DNA of 64,000 bases, from assembly GCA_021775995.1 (NCBI GenBank), contig JAJFGS010000003.1, positions 124,001 through 188,000 of the forward strand. Direction: 5' to 3'. Positions 39,866 to 47,116 of this stretch are shown here, piece by piece. The translations under genes were made by a program, and so were the position numbers. The first letter of the stretch is position 1. Each line of letters begins with the position of its first letter. Source of the DNA: Alphaproteobacteria bacterium (GTDB taxonomy: Bacteria; Pseudomonadota; Alphaproteobacteria; Micavibrionales; Micavibrionaceae). The notes beneath the pieces are model-generated. The model was given only the letters and a program-made list of their open reading frames with translations. It did no database searches and was not told the DNA's origin.

Positions 39866-41620
39866 ATGTCTGATTATCATCCACCGCTTGCCGATATGCG
39901 CTTTATTCTAAACCATGTCATTGGGTTGGATCAGTTGCCAGAGCATCCTGATCTAGGTGTATTGGATGGTGAAATGGTTGAGAGTGTTTTAACGCCTGCT
40001 GCAAAATTAGCGAGTGAAGTGTTAGCACCAATTAATCATAGTGGTGACCAAGAAGGAACAGTTTTAAAAGATGGGGTTGTCACAACGGCGAAAGGTTTTA
40101 AAGAAGCTTATGCAGAATATCGTGATGGCGGATGGAATGCCGTGCCGTTTGATACCGAATATGGGGGACAAGCTTTACCGTGGTTGGTGGCGTTTCCTTT
40201 GCAAGAGATGTGGCAGTCAGCAAATATGTCGTTTGGTCTTTGTCCTCTCTTAAATCAAGGGGCGATTGAAGCGATTTCCGCACATGGATCAGCTGAGCAA
40301 AAAACTCAATATTTAGAGAAGCTAATTTCTGGCGAGTGGACAGGGACAATGAATTTAACGGAGTCACAAGCGGGCTCAGACTTATCAGTTATTCGTAGTA
40401 AAGCAGAACCACAAGATGACGGAACATATAAGGTTTCAGGCCAGAAAATATTCATTACTTATGGTGAACATGATATGGCAGAAAACATTATCCACCTTGT
40501 ATTGGCGCGTACCCCCAATGCGCCAGAAGGGGTGAAGGGGATATCATTATTTATTGTGCCAAAGTTTTTGGAAGATGGCGCGTGTAATGATGTTGTCTGT
40601 ACGAGTATTGAGCATAAATTAGGGATTCATGCATCACCGACATGCACGATGCAATTTGGTGATAAAGGTGGAGCAATAGGTTTTCTGATTGGGCAAGAAA
40701 ATGAAGGCTTGAAATATATGTTTACGATGATGAATAACGCGCGCCTTTCCGTTGGTTTGCAAGGCATCGCTATTGCGGAGGCGTCTTATCAACATGCACT
40801 AGCCTATGCACAAGAAAGAGAACAAGGAACGGACGTACTTGATAAATCAAAAGGGGTAGCGATTATTGAACATGCGGATGTAAAACGGATGTTGTTGTCG
40901 ATGAAGGCTAATATTGAAGCCATGCGTGCGCTGTCATATGAGGCCGCCTTAAATTTAGATTTAGCTGCGCAGGGCAACAGTGAGGCGCAAGTGAAGGTTG
41001 ATTTGCTTACCCCTATTGTTAAGGCTTGCGGTACGGATATGGCCGTTGAAGTGACCTCAATCGGTGTTCAAATTCATGGGGGGATGGGCTTTGTTGAAGA
41101 AGCTGGTGCGGCGCAATATTATCGTGATGCGCGCATCTTACCCATTTATGAAGGCACAAATGGCATTCAAGCGATGGACTTGGTGTTTAGAAAAACATTG
41201 CGAGACAATGGTGCGGCGGTAAAAAATTATTTATCAGAGATCGATGTATTGCTTCGTGATTTAGATCAGGTGTCTGATAAAAAAATGCTATCTCTGCGCC
41301 ATAGTTTAGACGAGGCGTTACAGAGTTGTAGTGTTGCAACAAGTTGGGTGTTGAGTAAAGGCGTAGCAGAAGCGGAAAGTGTTTCAGCATCAAGCGTTCC
41401 ATATTTAAAATGTTTTGGATTGGTTGCAGGTGGTGCCATGATGGCGCGGAGTGTTCTGGCAGCAAAACAGCAATTGGAACATGGTGAAGGTGACGAAGGT
41501 TTTTTAATAGAAAAAATTAATACGGCGCAGTTTTATGCCACCCATATTTTGCCAAAGGCTATGGCCTATGCAAAAGCAGTAACAGAAGGTGCAGAAACTG
41601 TATTAGAGGGGAATTTTTAA
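39866..41620 (+). CDS. Acyl-CoA dehydrogenase with C-terminal extension
   Basis: FAD enzyme for alpha,beta-oxidation of acyl-CoA. The 584-residue length marks the group with an extra C-terminal domain. Motifs: Gly-Thr-Met-Asn-Leu-Thr-Glu-Ser-Gln-Ala-Gly-Ser-Asp near residue 160, Ile-Thr-Tyr-Gly-Glu-His, and the catalytic Glu in Pro-Ile-Tyr-Glu-Gly-Thr-Asn-Gly-Ile-Gln. A Gly-Val-Gln-Ile-His-Gly-Gly-Met-Gly-Phe block precedes it. The acyl chain range cannot be told. A single plus-strand gene; no other beta-oxidation genes nearby. Cytoplasmic. Confidence 0.92.
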   Translation: MSDYHPPLADMRFILNHVIGLDQLPEHPDLGVLDGEMVESVLTPAAKLASEVLAPINHSGDQEGTVLKDGVVTTAKGFKEAYAEYRDGGWNAVPFDTEYGGQALPWLVAFPLQEMWQSANMSFGLCPLLNQGAIEAISAHGSAEQKTQYLEKLISGEWTGTMNLTESQAGSDLSVIRSKAEPQDDGTYKVSGQKIFITYGEHDMAENIIHLVLARTPNAPEGVKGISLFIVPKFLEDGACNDVVCTSIEHKLGIHASPTCTMQFGDKGGAIGFLIGQENEGLKYMFTMMNNARLSVGLQGIAIAEASYQHALAYAQEREQGTDVLDKSKGVAIIEHADVKRMLLSMKANIEAMRALSYEAALNLDLAAQGNSEAQVKVDLLTPIVKACGTDMAVEVTSIGVQIHGGMGFVEEAGAAQYYRDARILPIYEGTNGIQAMDLVFRKTLRDNGAAVKNYLSEIDVLLRDLDQVSDKKMLSLRHSLDEALQSCSVATSWVLSKGVAEAESVSASSVPYLKCFGLVAGGAMMARSVLAAKQQLEHGEGDEGFLIEKINTAQFYATHILPKAMAYAKAVTEGAETVLEGNF

Positions 41621-41622
41621 GG

Positions 41623-42147
41623 TTATTTGTTAGTTTTTGCGTGACATGTTCCCATTATTCGGACTTTCATGTTTTTGATATAACGCCTCTTTAAACGGGG
41701 CTTGCTACTAAATTCTTCAGAAAAACTATTGGCAAGACATTTGCAAAATTTTTCATTATTTTCTCTTCGTGGCCGAAGAATCTTCGAAGATTCCATGCAA
41801 TCTGCATAAGTTTTTCCTGCAATTTTTGACGGATCAACGCACTCTGATTTTTCATCGTTTAAAAGTTTGTACATGATAGTACCTTGTGGCGTAACTTTTT
41901 CTTCGTCACGTTTGAGACGAAAAGCACCGGCAAGGCAGGAGCAATTATAATATTGTCGCTCTAACACGCTTCTGTCACATTGTTGTTTAACTAGAAAAGA
42001 TTCTTCATCTTTTTCCTCATCAGAAAAAATTCCATCATCTTTTAAATAATCAAAACTATCTTTTGATGTATATTGTGCAAAAGCAGGCATAGAAAATATG
42101 CCTAGAAAGAATGTAACAATAAATATTTTGAGCAAATTGCAAACCAT
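41623..42147 (-). CDS. Cys-rich secreted protein, unknown
   Basis: A 174-residue protein with a signal peptide (residues 1-25, ending Pro-Ala-Phe-Ala). The mature part has eight Cys, including two Cys-x-Cys pairs (Asn-Cys-Ser-Cys and Phe-Cys-Lys-Cys) in similar settings: each is followed by Leu-Ala, suggesting an internal duplication of a disulfide-bonded module. Highly charged otherwise. No family recognised. It converges with the acyl-CoA dehydrogenase and follows the HTH/coiled-coil gene by 64 bases on the same strand. Confidence 0.55.
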   Translation of the reverse strand: MVCNLLKIFIVTFFLGIFSMPAFAQYTSKDSFDYLKDDGIFSDEEKDEESFLVKQQCDRSVLERQYYNCSCLAGAFRLKRDEEKVTPQGTIMYKLLNDEKSECVDPSKIAGKTYADCMESSKILRPRRENNEKFCKCLANSFSEEFSSKPRLKRRYIKNMKVRIMGTCHAKTNK

Positions 42148-42211
42148 AGGGAATTATACCATATTAAGGGTATAAAATAAAAAAGGAGTTTTATTAATAG
42201 AAGAGGGTTAT

Positions 42212-42898
42212 TTAGGCCGCTTTTTCGCCTTTAATTTTTTTCCAAAGACCTTGAAAATCAAGCAATTCCTTAAGATCATGCTTTTTGGCGTTTTCTTCAG
42301 TTAATACACGTTCGCGATCTTGTTTGTTTGATCTTTCAGTGTTTGTTGATGTGTTGGGTCGTTTTAAACCAGCTTCACTTGTGTTGCGGTTTTCATTTTG
42401 CCCTTGCATCTTATTCATGCGATTGCCCATGATTTTTTCGCGTTCTTCACGACGTTTACGAGCTGCTTCTTCGCGAGATTTAAGTTCTGCTTTATATTCT
42501 TCAGCCTGTTTTTGGCTATACTGGCTTGTAATAAGTACTTGTTGGGCTTGTTTCTGCCACTGATCACGTTGTGCGCGAAGGTCTTCCATGCTGGTATTGC
42601 TTGTTTCAAGCTGATCTTCAAGCATTTTGATTTTCATCTTCATGCGTTCCATCTCAATCATGTCGGTTGCTTTTTTCAATTCAGCTTCCACGGTAGTTTG
42701 TGAATTCATGCCACCTGAAGAAGAAGAGGATGATGATCCGCTCAAACCATAAACACGTTCTAATTCGGACACATCAATAATACGACGATTATTACTATCC
42801 ATTTCATACGACAATTTTCCTGTATTCATGGCACGTTGAATGGTTGATTTTGATTTGCCTGTTAATTCGGCGGCGCGTTGCGCTCCTACTTTAGCCAT
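42212..42898 (-). CDS. HTH plus coiled-coil protein
   Basis: A 228-residue protein. Residues 1-50 form an excisionase/MerR-like winged HTH (Ala-Ala-Glu-Leu-Thr-Gly-Lys-Ser-Lys-Ser-Thr-Ile-Gln-Arg-Ala and Arg-Ile-Ile-Asp-Val-Ser-Glu-Leu). A Ser-rich linker (eight Ser in a row broken once) leads to a long coiled coil at about 70-160, then a Lys/Arg/Asn-rich tail. Such proteins occur in plasmid- or phage-linked DNA-binding families, so it may organise or segregate DNA; nothing here proves that. AAGGAAAACAGGT precedes the ATG. It follows the SapC gene by 64 bases. Confidence 0.65.
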   Translation of the reverse strand: MAKVGAQRAAELTGKSKSTIQRAMNTGKLSYEMDSNNRRIIDVSELERVYGLSGSSSSSSSGGMNSQTTVEAELKKATDMIEMERMKMKIKMLEDQLETSNTSMEDLRAQRDQWQKQAQQVLITSQYSQKQAEEYKAELKSREEAARKRREEREKIMGNRMNKMQGQNENRNTSEAGLKRPNTSTNTERSNKQDRERVLTEENAKKHDLKELLDFQGLWKKIKGEKAA

Positions 42899-42962
42899 AC
42901 CTGTTTTCCTTATAAAATAGTCCCAAAAATACTAAGATTTTTGTTGTTCATGGTTTTGTATT

Positions 42963-43781
42963 TTACTTATTACCAGATTCTATACGCTTATTTAAAAGCC
43001 GCGTCAACTTTTGCCATTGTGCACCAGAGAATAAATGTGCGTATAAGAAAGGTAAATAACCTTTTTGACGCCAATCTAAAAAGATTTTATCATCGAGCTC
43101 AGCGAGCTTTTTCTCATCAATGATACGGAAACCCGCAAAATTGATACGTTTGCCGCCACCAATGTTAATTTCTGCCTGCCTTTCTACCAAAATGCCAGAT
43201 TCTGCGATGGCTTGACCAAAGGCAATGGTTTGTTGAGCCGCTGCATGGTAAGATTTACAGAACTCTAGCGCATTTTGTGATAATTGACTTGGTTTACTGT
43301 CTTCATCAAAGAAGGGTTGCTCACCTTTAGATTCAACAATGTCTTGATCAAGGTCAATACATAGTGAGAGTTGGTCATTAGCGGGCATTTCAGAGAAAAT
43401 AAATGGATAACGACGAATATAAGCAGGAATGTAAGTATCTTCTTCCCATTTGTTTTTATCATTTAGATAAAGGTTTTCGTTATCACGCAGACCTAAAATT
43501 GCCACGGGAGTTGCAGCGGCATCAGGTGAGAAGCCAATAGGATAGAAATGGCAGATTTGCGGCATTTCAATCATATTGATCGGAACAGCATTCACATCTT
43601 TGGTGAATTTAAGGCCAAAGTCTTTTTTCAGACCTAAATCCTTATGGGCTTTACCATCCAAAGGAATAGGAGCCTTGTAAAAAAGTGGCATAGGAGTATC
43701 CGCCTTACCGTTTGTTTGGGGGTCAGATGCGGGTGCTTTTGATTTCTTGGTTTCTTGTTTCTTTTCCTGTTTTTTAGCCAT
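42963..43781 (-). CDS. SapC-family protein
   Basis: A 272-residue protein of the PF07277 SapC family, named after a Caulobacter/Campylobacter S-layer-linked gene but of uncertain function. Core features: Pro-Leu-Phe-Tyr near residue 32, His-Phe-Tyr-Pro-Ile-Gly, Tyr-Ile-Pro-Ala-Tyr-Ile-Arg-Arg-Tyr-Pro-Phe, and the Asp-Asp-Lys-Ile/Leu-Tyr-Ala-His-Leu-x-Ser C-terminal pattern. The first 25 residues are Lys/Gln-rich and probably disordered. No signal peptide. AAGGAAAC precedes the start. It heads a three-gene minus-strand run with the HTH and Cys-rich genes and diverges from ugd. Confidence 0.85.
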   Translation of the reverse strand: MAKKQEKKQETKKSKAPASDPQTNGKADTPMPLFYKAPIPLDGKAHKDLGLKKDFGLKFTKDVNAVPINMIEMPQICHFYPIGFSPDAAATPVAILGLRDNENLYLNDKNKWEEDTYIPAYIRRYPFIFSEMPANDQLSLCIDLDQDIVESKGEQPFFDEDSKPSQLSQNALEFCKSYHAAAQQTIAFGQAIAESGILVERQAEINIGGGKRINFAGFRIIDEKKLAELDDKIFLDWRQKGYLPFLYAHLFSGAQWQKLTRLLNKRIESGNK

Positions 43782-43975
43782 TTGAGTTTCCTTATTTTAC
43801 CAAAATTAAAATTATCCACTACTTAAAGCAAAAATTGAAGGTTTTAGCAATCTTTCTTGTACATATAGTTGTCAGAATGTTTTTTGCTTTAAGTCTTAAA
43901 AAGCTTGTATTTTAATGCGTTGGCGGCATTATGGAGCAAATATTAAGGATTATTTAGTTAATTTAAGGAAAATCT

Positions 43976-45325
43976 ATGAATCTTACAATGGTTGGCACTG
44001 GGTATGTCGGGTTGGTATCAGGGACCTGTTTTGCCGAATTCGGAATTAATGTGACCTGTGTCGATAAGGATACGGGTAAAATTGAAAGCTTGAATAAAGG
44101 TCAAATCCCTATTTTTGAACCAGGATTGGAAGATTTGGTTGAAAAACAGGTTAAGGCAGGCCGTCTTCGTTTTACGACAGATATAGCGGATAGTATTAAA
44201 GAGGCGGACGCGGTTTTTATTGCGGTTGGCACCCCACCTAGAGAAAGTGATGGGCATGCAGATCTAAAATATGTTCATGCCGCTGCGAAAGAAATTGCAG
44301 AGTTAGCCGAGGGCTATACCGTTGTTGTTACAAAATCGACAGTACCAGTTGGTACGGCGCGTGAAGTTGAAAAAATTGTCGCACAATATAAGAAGCCTGA
44401 TTCAGTCATTGATGTTTGTTCCAATCCTGAATTTTTACGGGAAGGCGCAGCCGTGAATGATTTCATGCATCCCGACCGTGTTGTTATTGGAACTGATTCA
44501 ATGCGTGCGGTTGAAGTTCTAAAAGAAGTTTATCGCCCGCTTTATTTGAATGAAACACCGATGGTGATTACAACAGCTGAAACATCAGAAATTATTAAGT
44601 ATGCCGCAAATGCATTTTTGGCAACAAAGATTACCTTCATTAATGAGATTGCTAATCTTTGTGAAGCATCTGGCGCTAATGTCCAACATGTTGCTAAAGC
44701 GATTGGGTTGGATGGTCGTATTGGATCAAAATTTCTTCATGCGGGTCCAGGTTATGGTGGGTCATGCTTTCCTAAAGATACGCTGGCCTTAACCCAGACA
44801 GGAAAATCATTGAGTGTTCCGCAAACTATTGTAGAAGCTGTGGTAGAGGCTAATAAGAACCGCCAAGTTCAAATGGCAGAGCGTGTTATTACGGCTTGTG
44901 GTGGCTCAGTAAAGGGTATGAAAATTGGTGTCCTTGGTGTTGCATTCAAACCAAATACAGATGATGTGCGTGATGCACCTGCTTTGGTTGTTATTCCGAC
45001 CTTGCAACAAGCAGGCGCAGAAGTTTTTGCACATGATCCTGCAGCACAAGAAGCAGCCGAGAAACATCTTAAAAATGTAAATTGGGTGAAAGACCCTTAT
45101 GATGTTTCTAAAGAGGCAGATGCGTTGGTGATTATTACAGAATGGAATGAATATCGCGCCTTGGACATGAGCCAAATTGCAGATCAAATGAAGGTAAGAC
45201 GCCTTGTTGATATGCGGAATATTTATAAACCACAAGATATGCGAGGACTTGGTTTTCATTATGTATCAATTGGTCGCCCAGAGGTTTCGCCAAAGGGTTC
45301 AGCAAAACTGAAGCAGGTTTCTTAA
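43976..45325 (+). CDS. ugd: UDP-glucose 6-dehydrogenase
   Basis: Oxidises UDP-glucose to UDP-glucuronate for capsule or exopolysaccharide. The 449-residue protein has the NAD motif Gly-Thr-Gly-Tyr-Val-Gly-Leu at residue 8, Ser-Thr-Val-Pro-Val-Gly-Thr, Asn-Pro-Glu-Phe-Leu-Arg-Glu-Gly, the lysine block Glu-Ile-Ile-Lys-Tyr-Ala-Ala-Asn-Ala-Phe-Leu-Ala and the nucleophile Cys in Gly-Gly-Ser-Cys-Phe-Pro-Lys-Asp. Its stop overlaps the cysD start (TAATG), so sugar-nucleotide and sulfate activation are linked in one operon. Confidence 0.96.
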   Translation: MNLTMVGTGYVGLVSGTCFAEFGINVTCVDKDTGKIESLNKGQIPIFEPGLEDLVEKQVKAGRLRFTTDIADSIKEADAVFIAVGTPPRESDGHADLKYVHAAAKEIAELAEGYTVVVTKSTVPVGTAREVEKIVAQYKKPDSVIDVCSNPEFLREGAAVNDFMHPDRVVIGTDSMRAVEVLKEVYRPLYLNETPMVITTAETSEIIKYAANAFLATKITFINEIANLCEASGANVQHVAKAIGLDGRIGSKFLHAGPGYGGSCFPKDTLALTQTGKSLSVPQTIVEAVVEANKNRQVQMAERVITACGGSVKGMKIGVLGVAFKPNTDDVRDAPALVVIPTLQQAGAEVFAHDPAAQEAAEKHLKNVNWVKDPYDVSKEADALVIITEWNEYRALDMSQIADQMKVRRLVDMRNIYKPQDMRGLGFHYVSIGRPEVSPKGSAKLKQVS

Positions 45326-46122
45326 TGTCAGATAATTTAGCAGAATTAGAAGCACGTTCTATTTACATTATTCGGGAAGCTTATGCCCGTGTGAATCCGA
45401 TGGCGATGTTATGGTCTATCGGAAAAGATTCAACGGCGATGTTGTGGTTGGTGCGTAAGGCATTTTTTGGTCGCGTGCCATTTCCGCTTGTCCTGCTTGA
45501 TACAGAGCAAGAGATGGACGAGGTCTATGCGTTTCGGGATATGTTGACGAAAGAATGGGATTTACCGGTGATTAATCATATGTGCCCGCCCGAAGAAGAG
45601 ATGGATCAGACTTTACCGCCTGCCACGCGCGCGGCGATGCGTAAAACGGAAGGTTTAAAATCTTTATTACTTGAGTATAAATTTAAAGGTGTGGTTTGTG
45701 GTATTCGCCGTGACGAACAGGGCTTACGCGCGAAGGAACGTGTGTTTAGTCCACGCTCACTGGATGGCGCTTGGGATTTTAAAGATCAACCGGCGGAATT
45801 TTGGGATCAATATAAAACCGAAGTGCCTGATGATTGTCATGTGCGTATTCATCCTATCTTGCATTGGACGGAGCTGGATATCTGGCGTTATATGAAGCAA
45901 GAAAATATTCCACTTTGTGATTTATATTTTGCGAAAGATGGTATGCGTTATCGCTCGTTAGGAGAAAAGAATATTACCAAGCCTGTGCCAAGCAATGCGA
46001 GTACGATTGATGAAATTATTACAGAGCTTGAAACAACAAATACATCAGAGCGTGATGGACGTGCCATGGATAAAGAAACTGAAGATAGTTTTGAGAAACT
46101 CCGCAGTCAGGGGTATATGTAG
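45325..46122 (+). CDS. cysD: Sulfate adenylyltransferase small subunit
   Basis: With CysN makes adenylylsulfate from sulfate and ATP. The 265-residue length is shorter than E. coli CysD (302). The PP-loop reads Ser-Ile-Gly-Lys-Asp-Ser-Thr-Ala-Met near residue 32, followed by Pro-Phe-Pro-Leu-Val-Leu-Leu-Asp-Thr-Glu-Gln-Glu; Gly-Ile-Arg-Arg-Asp-Glu-Gln and Val-Arg-Ile-His-Pro-Ile-Leu-His-Trp-Thr-Glu-Leu-Asp-Ile-Trp follow. Translationally coupled to ugd (overlapping stop and start). Confidence 0.95.
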   Translation: MSDNLAELEARSIYIIREAYARVNPMAMLWSIGKDSTAMLWLVRKAFFGRVPFPLVLLDTEQEMDEVYAFRDMLTKEWDLPVINHMCPPEEEMDQTLPPATRAAMRKTEGLKSLLLEYKFKGVVCGIRRDEQGLRAKERVFSPRSLDGAWDFKDQPAEFWDQYKTEVPDDCHVRIHPILHWTELDIWRYMKQENIPLCDLYFAKDGMRYRSLGEKNITKPVPSNASTIDEIITELETTNTSERDGRAMDKETEDSFEKLRSQGYM

Positions 46123-46124
46123 TT

Positions 46125-46613
46125 TTGGAATATAGGCAGCTAACGAAAGAAGACGCAAAAGAGTATAGAGATATTCGTTTGGAGATGCTTCAAGCAGAAC
46201 CAACGGCATTTGGCGAGTCTTATGGAGAAAATCTGAAATATGATATTGGATTTTTTGAAGATAGGATTAAAAATTCCAATATTTTTGTTGCTTGTGTAGA
46301 AGGAAAATTAATTGGAACAGCAGGTTCTTTTATTCAAGATAAAATAAAGGTGGCTCATAAAGCTTATTTGTGGGGAGTATATACTAACCCTACGGCTCGT
46401 GGAGCTGGCGTGAGTTATAGACTGGTGTCAAATGTTCTTGATGCGTTGCCTGAAAGTGTAGAGTTAATTCAAACAACCGTTGTTTCTGGTAATGCGCCTG
46501 CAATAAAAACCTATGAAAAAGCAGGGTTTCAGGAGTGGGGTATTGAAGAAAAAGCATTAAAAGTTAATAATCAATATTATGATGAAATTCACATGGTGAA
46601 GTTTTTAAAATGA
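46125..46613 (+). CDS. GNAT-family N-acetyltransferase
   Basis: A 162-residue acetyltransferase using acetyl-CoA. The CoA-binding motif A is Tyr-Thr-Asn-Pro-Thr-Ala-Arg-Gly-Ala-Gly-Val-Ser-Tyr-Arg-Leu (about residues 86-100); the C-terminal motif B is Asn-Ala-Pro-Ala-Ile-Lys-Thr-Tyr-Glu-Lys-Ala-Gly-Phe. The first strand reads Tyr-Arg-Gln-Leu-Thr. The start is a TTG two bases after cysD's stop, with GGGG 12 bases upstream. Its TGA stop overlaps the ATG of a duplicated cysNC start, showing that GNAT and cysNC were once directly coupled. Substrate unknown; placement suggests a role with an activated sugar or sulfated product. Confidence 0.82.
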   Translation: MEYRQLTKEDAKEYRDIRLEMLQAEPTAFGESYGENLKYDIGFFEDRIKNSNIFVACVEGKLIGTAGSFIQDKIKVAHKAYLWGVYTNPTARGAGVSYRLVSNVLDALPESVELIQTTVVSGNAPAIKTYEKAGFQEWGIEEKALKVNNQYYDEIHMVKFLK

Positions 46614-46638
46614 AGCAAAGAAATAAAAAATCAAATCA
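46607..46638 (+). repeat. Left 32-bp direct repeat (duplicated cysNC start)
   Basis: Matches 47085-47116 at 31 of 32 positions (G versus A at position 9). It covers the end of the GNAT gene and a full copy of the first ten codons of cysNC. Confidence 0.95.
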
Positions 46639-46684
46639 ATTTATTAACGTCATTTCGAACATTCGAAGAATGGAGAAATCTTAA
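46610..46684 (+). pseudogene. Ghost cysNC start running into the element
   Basis: From the ATG overlapping the GNAT stop, the first ten codons match cysNC ([10 protein letters not shown]), then the frame enters the element and stops at TAA 46682-46684 after 24 codons. The next base begins the GIY-YIG TTG start, so it now acts as an upstream leader frame. Confidence 0.8.
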
Positions 46685-47010
46685 TTGTTTCAAAACAAAC
46701 AAAGCAGTTTTGTCTATATTGTTGCCAATTGGACAGGAAAAGTTATTTATATAGGTGTTCCCTCAAATTTAGAAAAGCGTATCTATGAACATAAAAATAA
46801 AATCTATAAGGGTTTTAGTCAAAAATATAATGTAGATAAATTGGTTTATTTTGAACAGTTTGAAGATATAGAATTAGCGATTATGAGAGAAAAAGAAGTT
46901 AAAAAATGGCGCAGGGAGAAAAAGGATAAATTGATAAACAGCCTTAATCCTGAATGGGATGATTTATCTATAATCTGGTATGAAGATTCCTCACATGCGT
47001 TCGGAATGAC
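46649..47010 (+). mobile_element. Small element carrying a GIY-YIG nuclease gene
   Basis: Left end GTCATTTCGAAC ... GAGAAATCTT (46649-46682) and right end AAGATTCCTC ... GTTCGGAATGAC (46983-47010) are imperfect inverted repeats. Between them lies one gene. A 32-bp direct duplication of host sequence flanks the whole insert. Similar palindrome-associated single-domain GIY-YIG genes are known in other bacteria; the mobility mechanism is not established. Confidence 0.75.
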
Positions 47011-47032
47011 GAAGGTGGAATGTTCAGAATGA
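46685..47032 (+). CDS. Single-domain GIY-YIG nuclease
   Basis: A 115-residue protein of the UvrC/SLX1-like GIY-YIG fold, similar to UPF0213-type proteins. Motifs: Val-Tyr-Ile-Val (GIY strand) at about residues 10-13, Tyr-Ile-Gly near 23-25, catalytic Arg in Leu-Glu-Lys-Arg-Ile-Tyr-Glu-His-Lys, metal-binding Glu in Met-Arg-Glu-Lys-Glu-Val-Lys-Lys-Trp, and Asn-Pro-Glu-Trp. Start is TTG with GGAG 9 bases upstream inside the left inverted repeat; no ATG is available. The last 15 residues are translated from the right repeat and are probably not part of the fold. Sits between the two 32-bp direct repeats. Confidence 0.88.
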   Translation: MFQNKQSSFVYIVANWTGKVIYIGVPSNLEKRIYEHKNKIYKGFSQKYNVDKLVYFEQFEDIELAIMREKEVKKWRREKKDKLINSLNPEWDDLSIIWYEDSSHAFGMTKVECSE

Positions 47033-47080
47033 CAAAGGTGGAATGTTCAGAATGACGAAGGTGGAATGTTAGGAATGACG
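47004..47080 (+). repeat. 23-bp tandem repeat, 3.3 copies
   Basis: Unit begins GAATGACGAAGGTGG and recurs at 47004, 47027 and 47050, with a partial copy at 47073. Copies differ by one to three bases. It starts inside the right inverted repeat of the element, so it appears to have grown by copying the repeat end. Confidence 0.92.
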
Positions 47081-47084
47081 GGTG

Positions 47085-47116
47085 AAAATGAAACAAAGAA
47101 ATAAAAAATCAAATCA
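47085..47116 (+). repeat. Right 32-bp direct repeat
   Basis: Copy attached to the functional cysNC gene; 31 of 32 positions match 46607-46638. The ATG at 47088 lies inside it. Confidence 0.95.

Noticed and set aside
47082-47087. GTG start two codons before the cysNC ATG
   Set aside because: It comes from element sequence outside the 32-bp duplication, and the ghost copy on the left shows the ATG was the original start.
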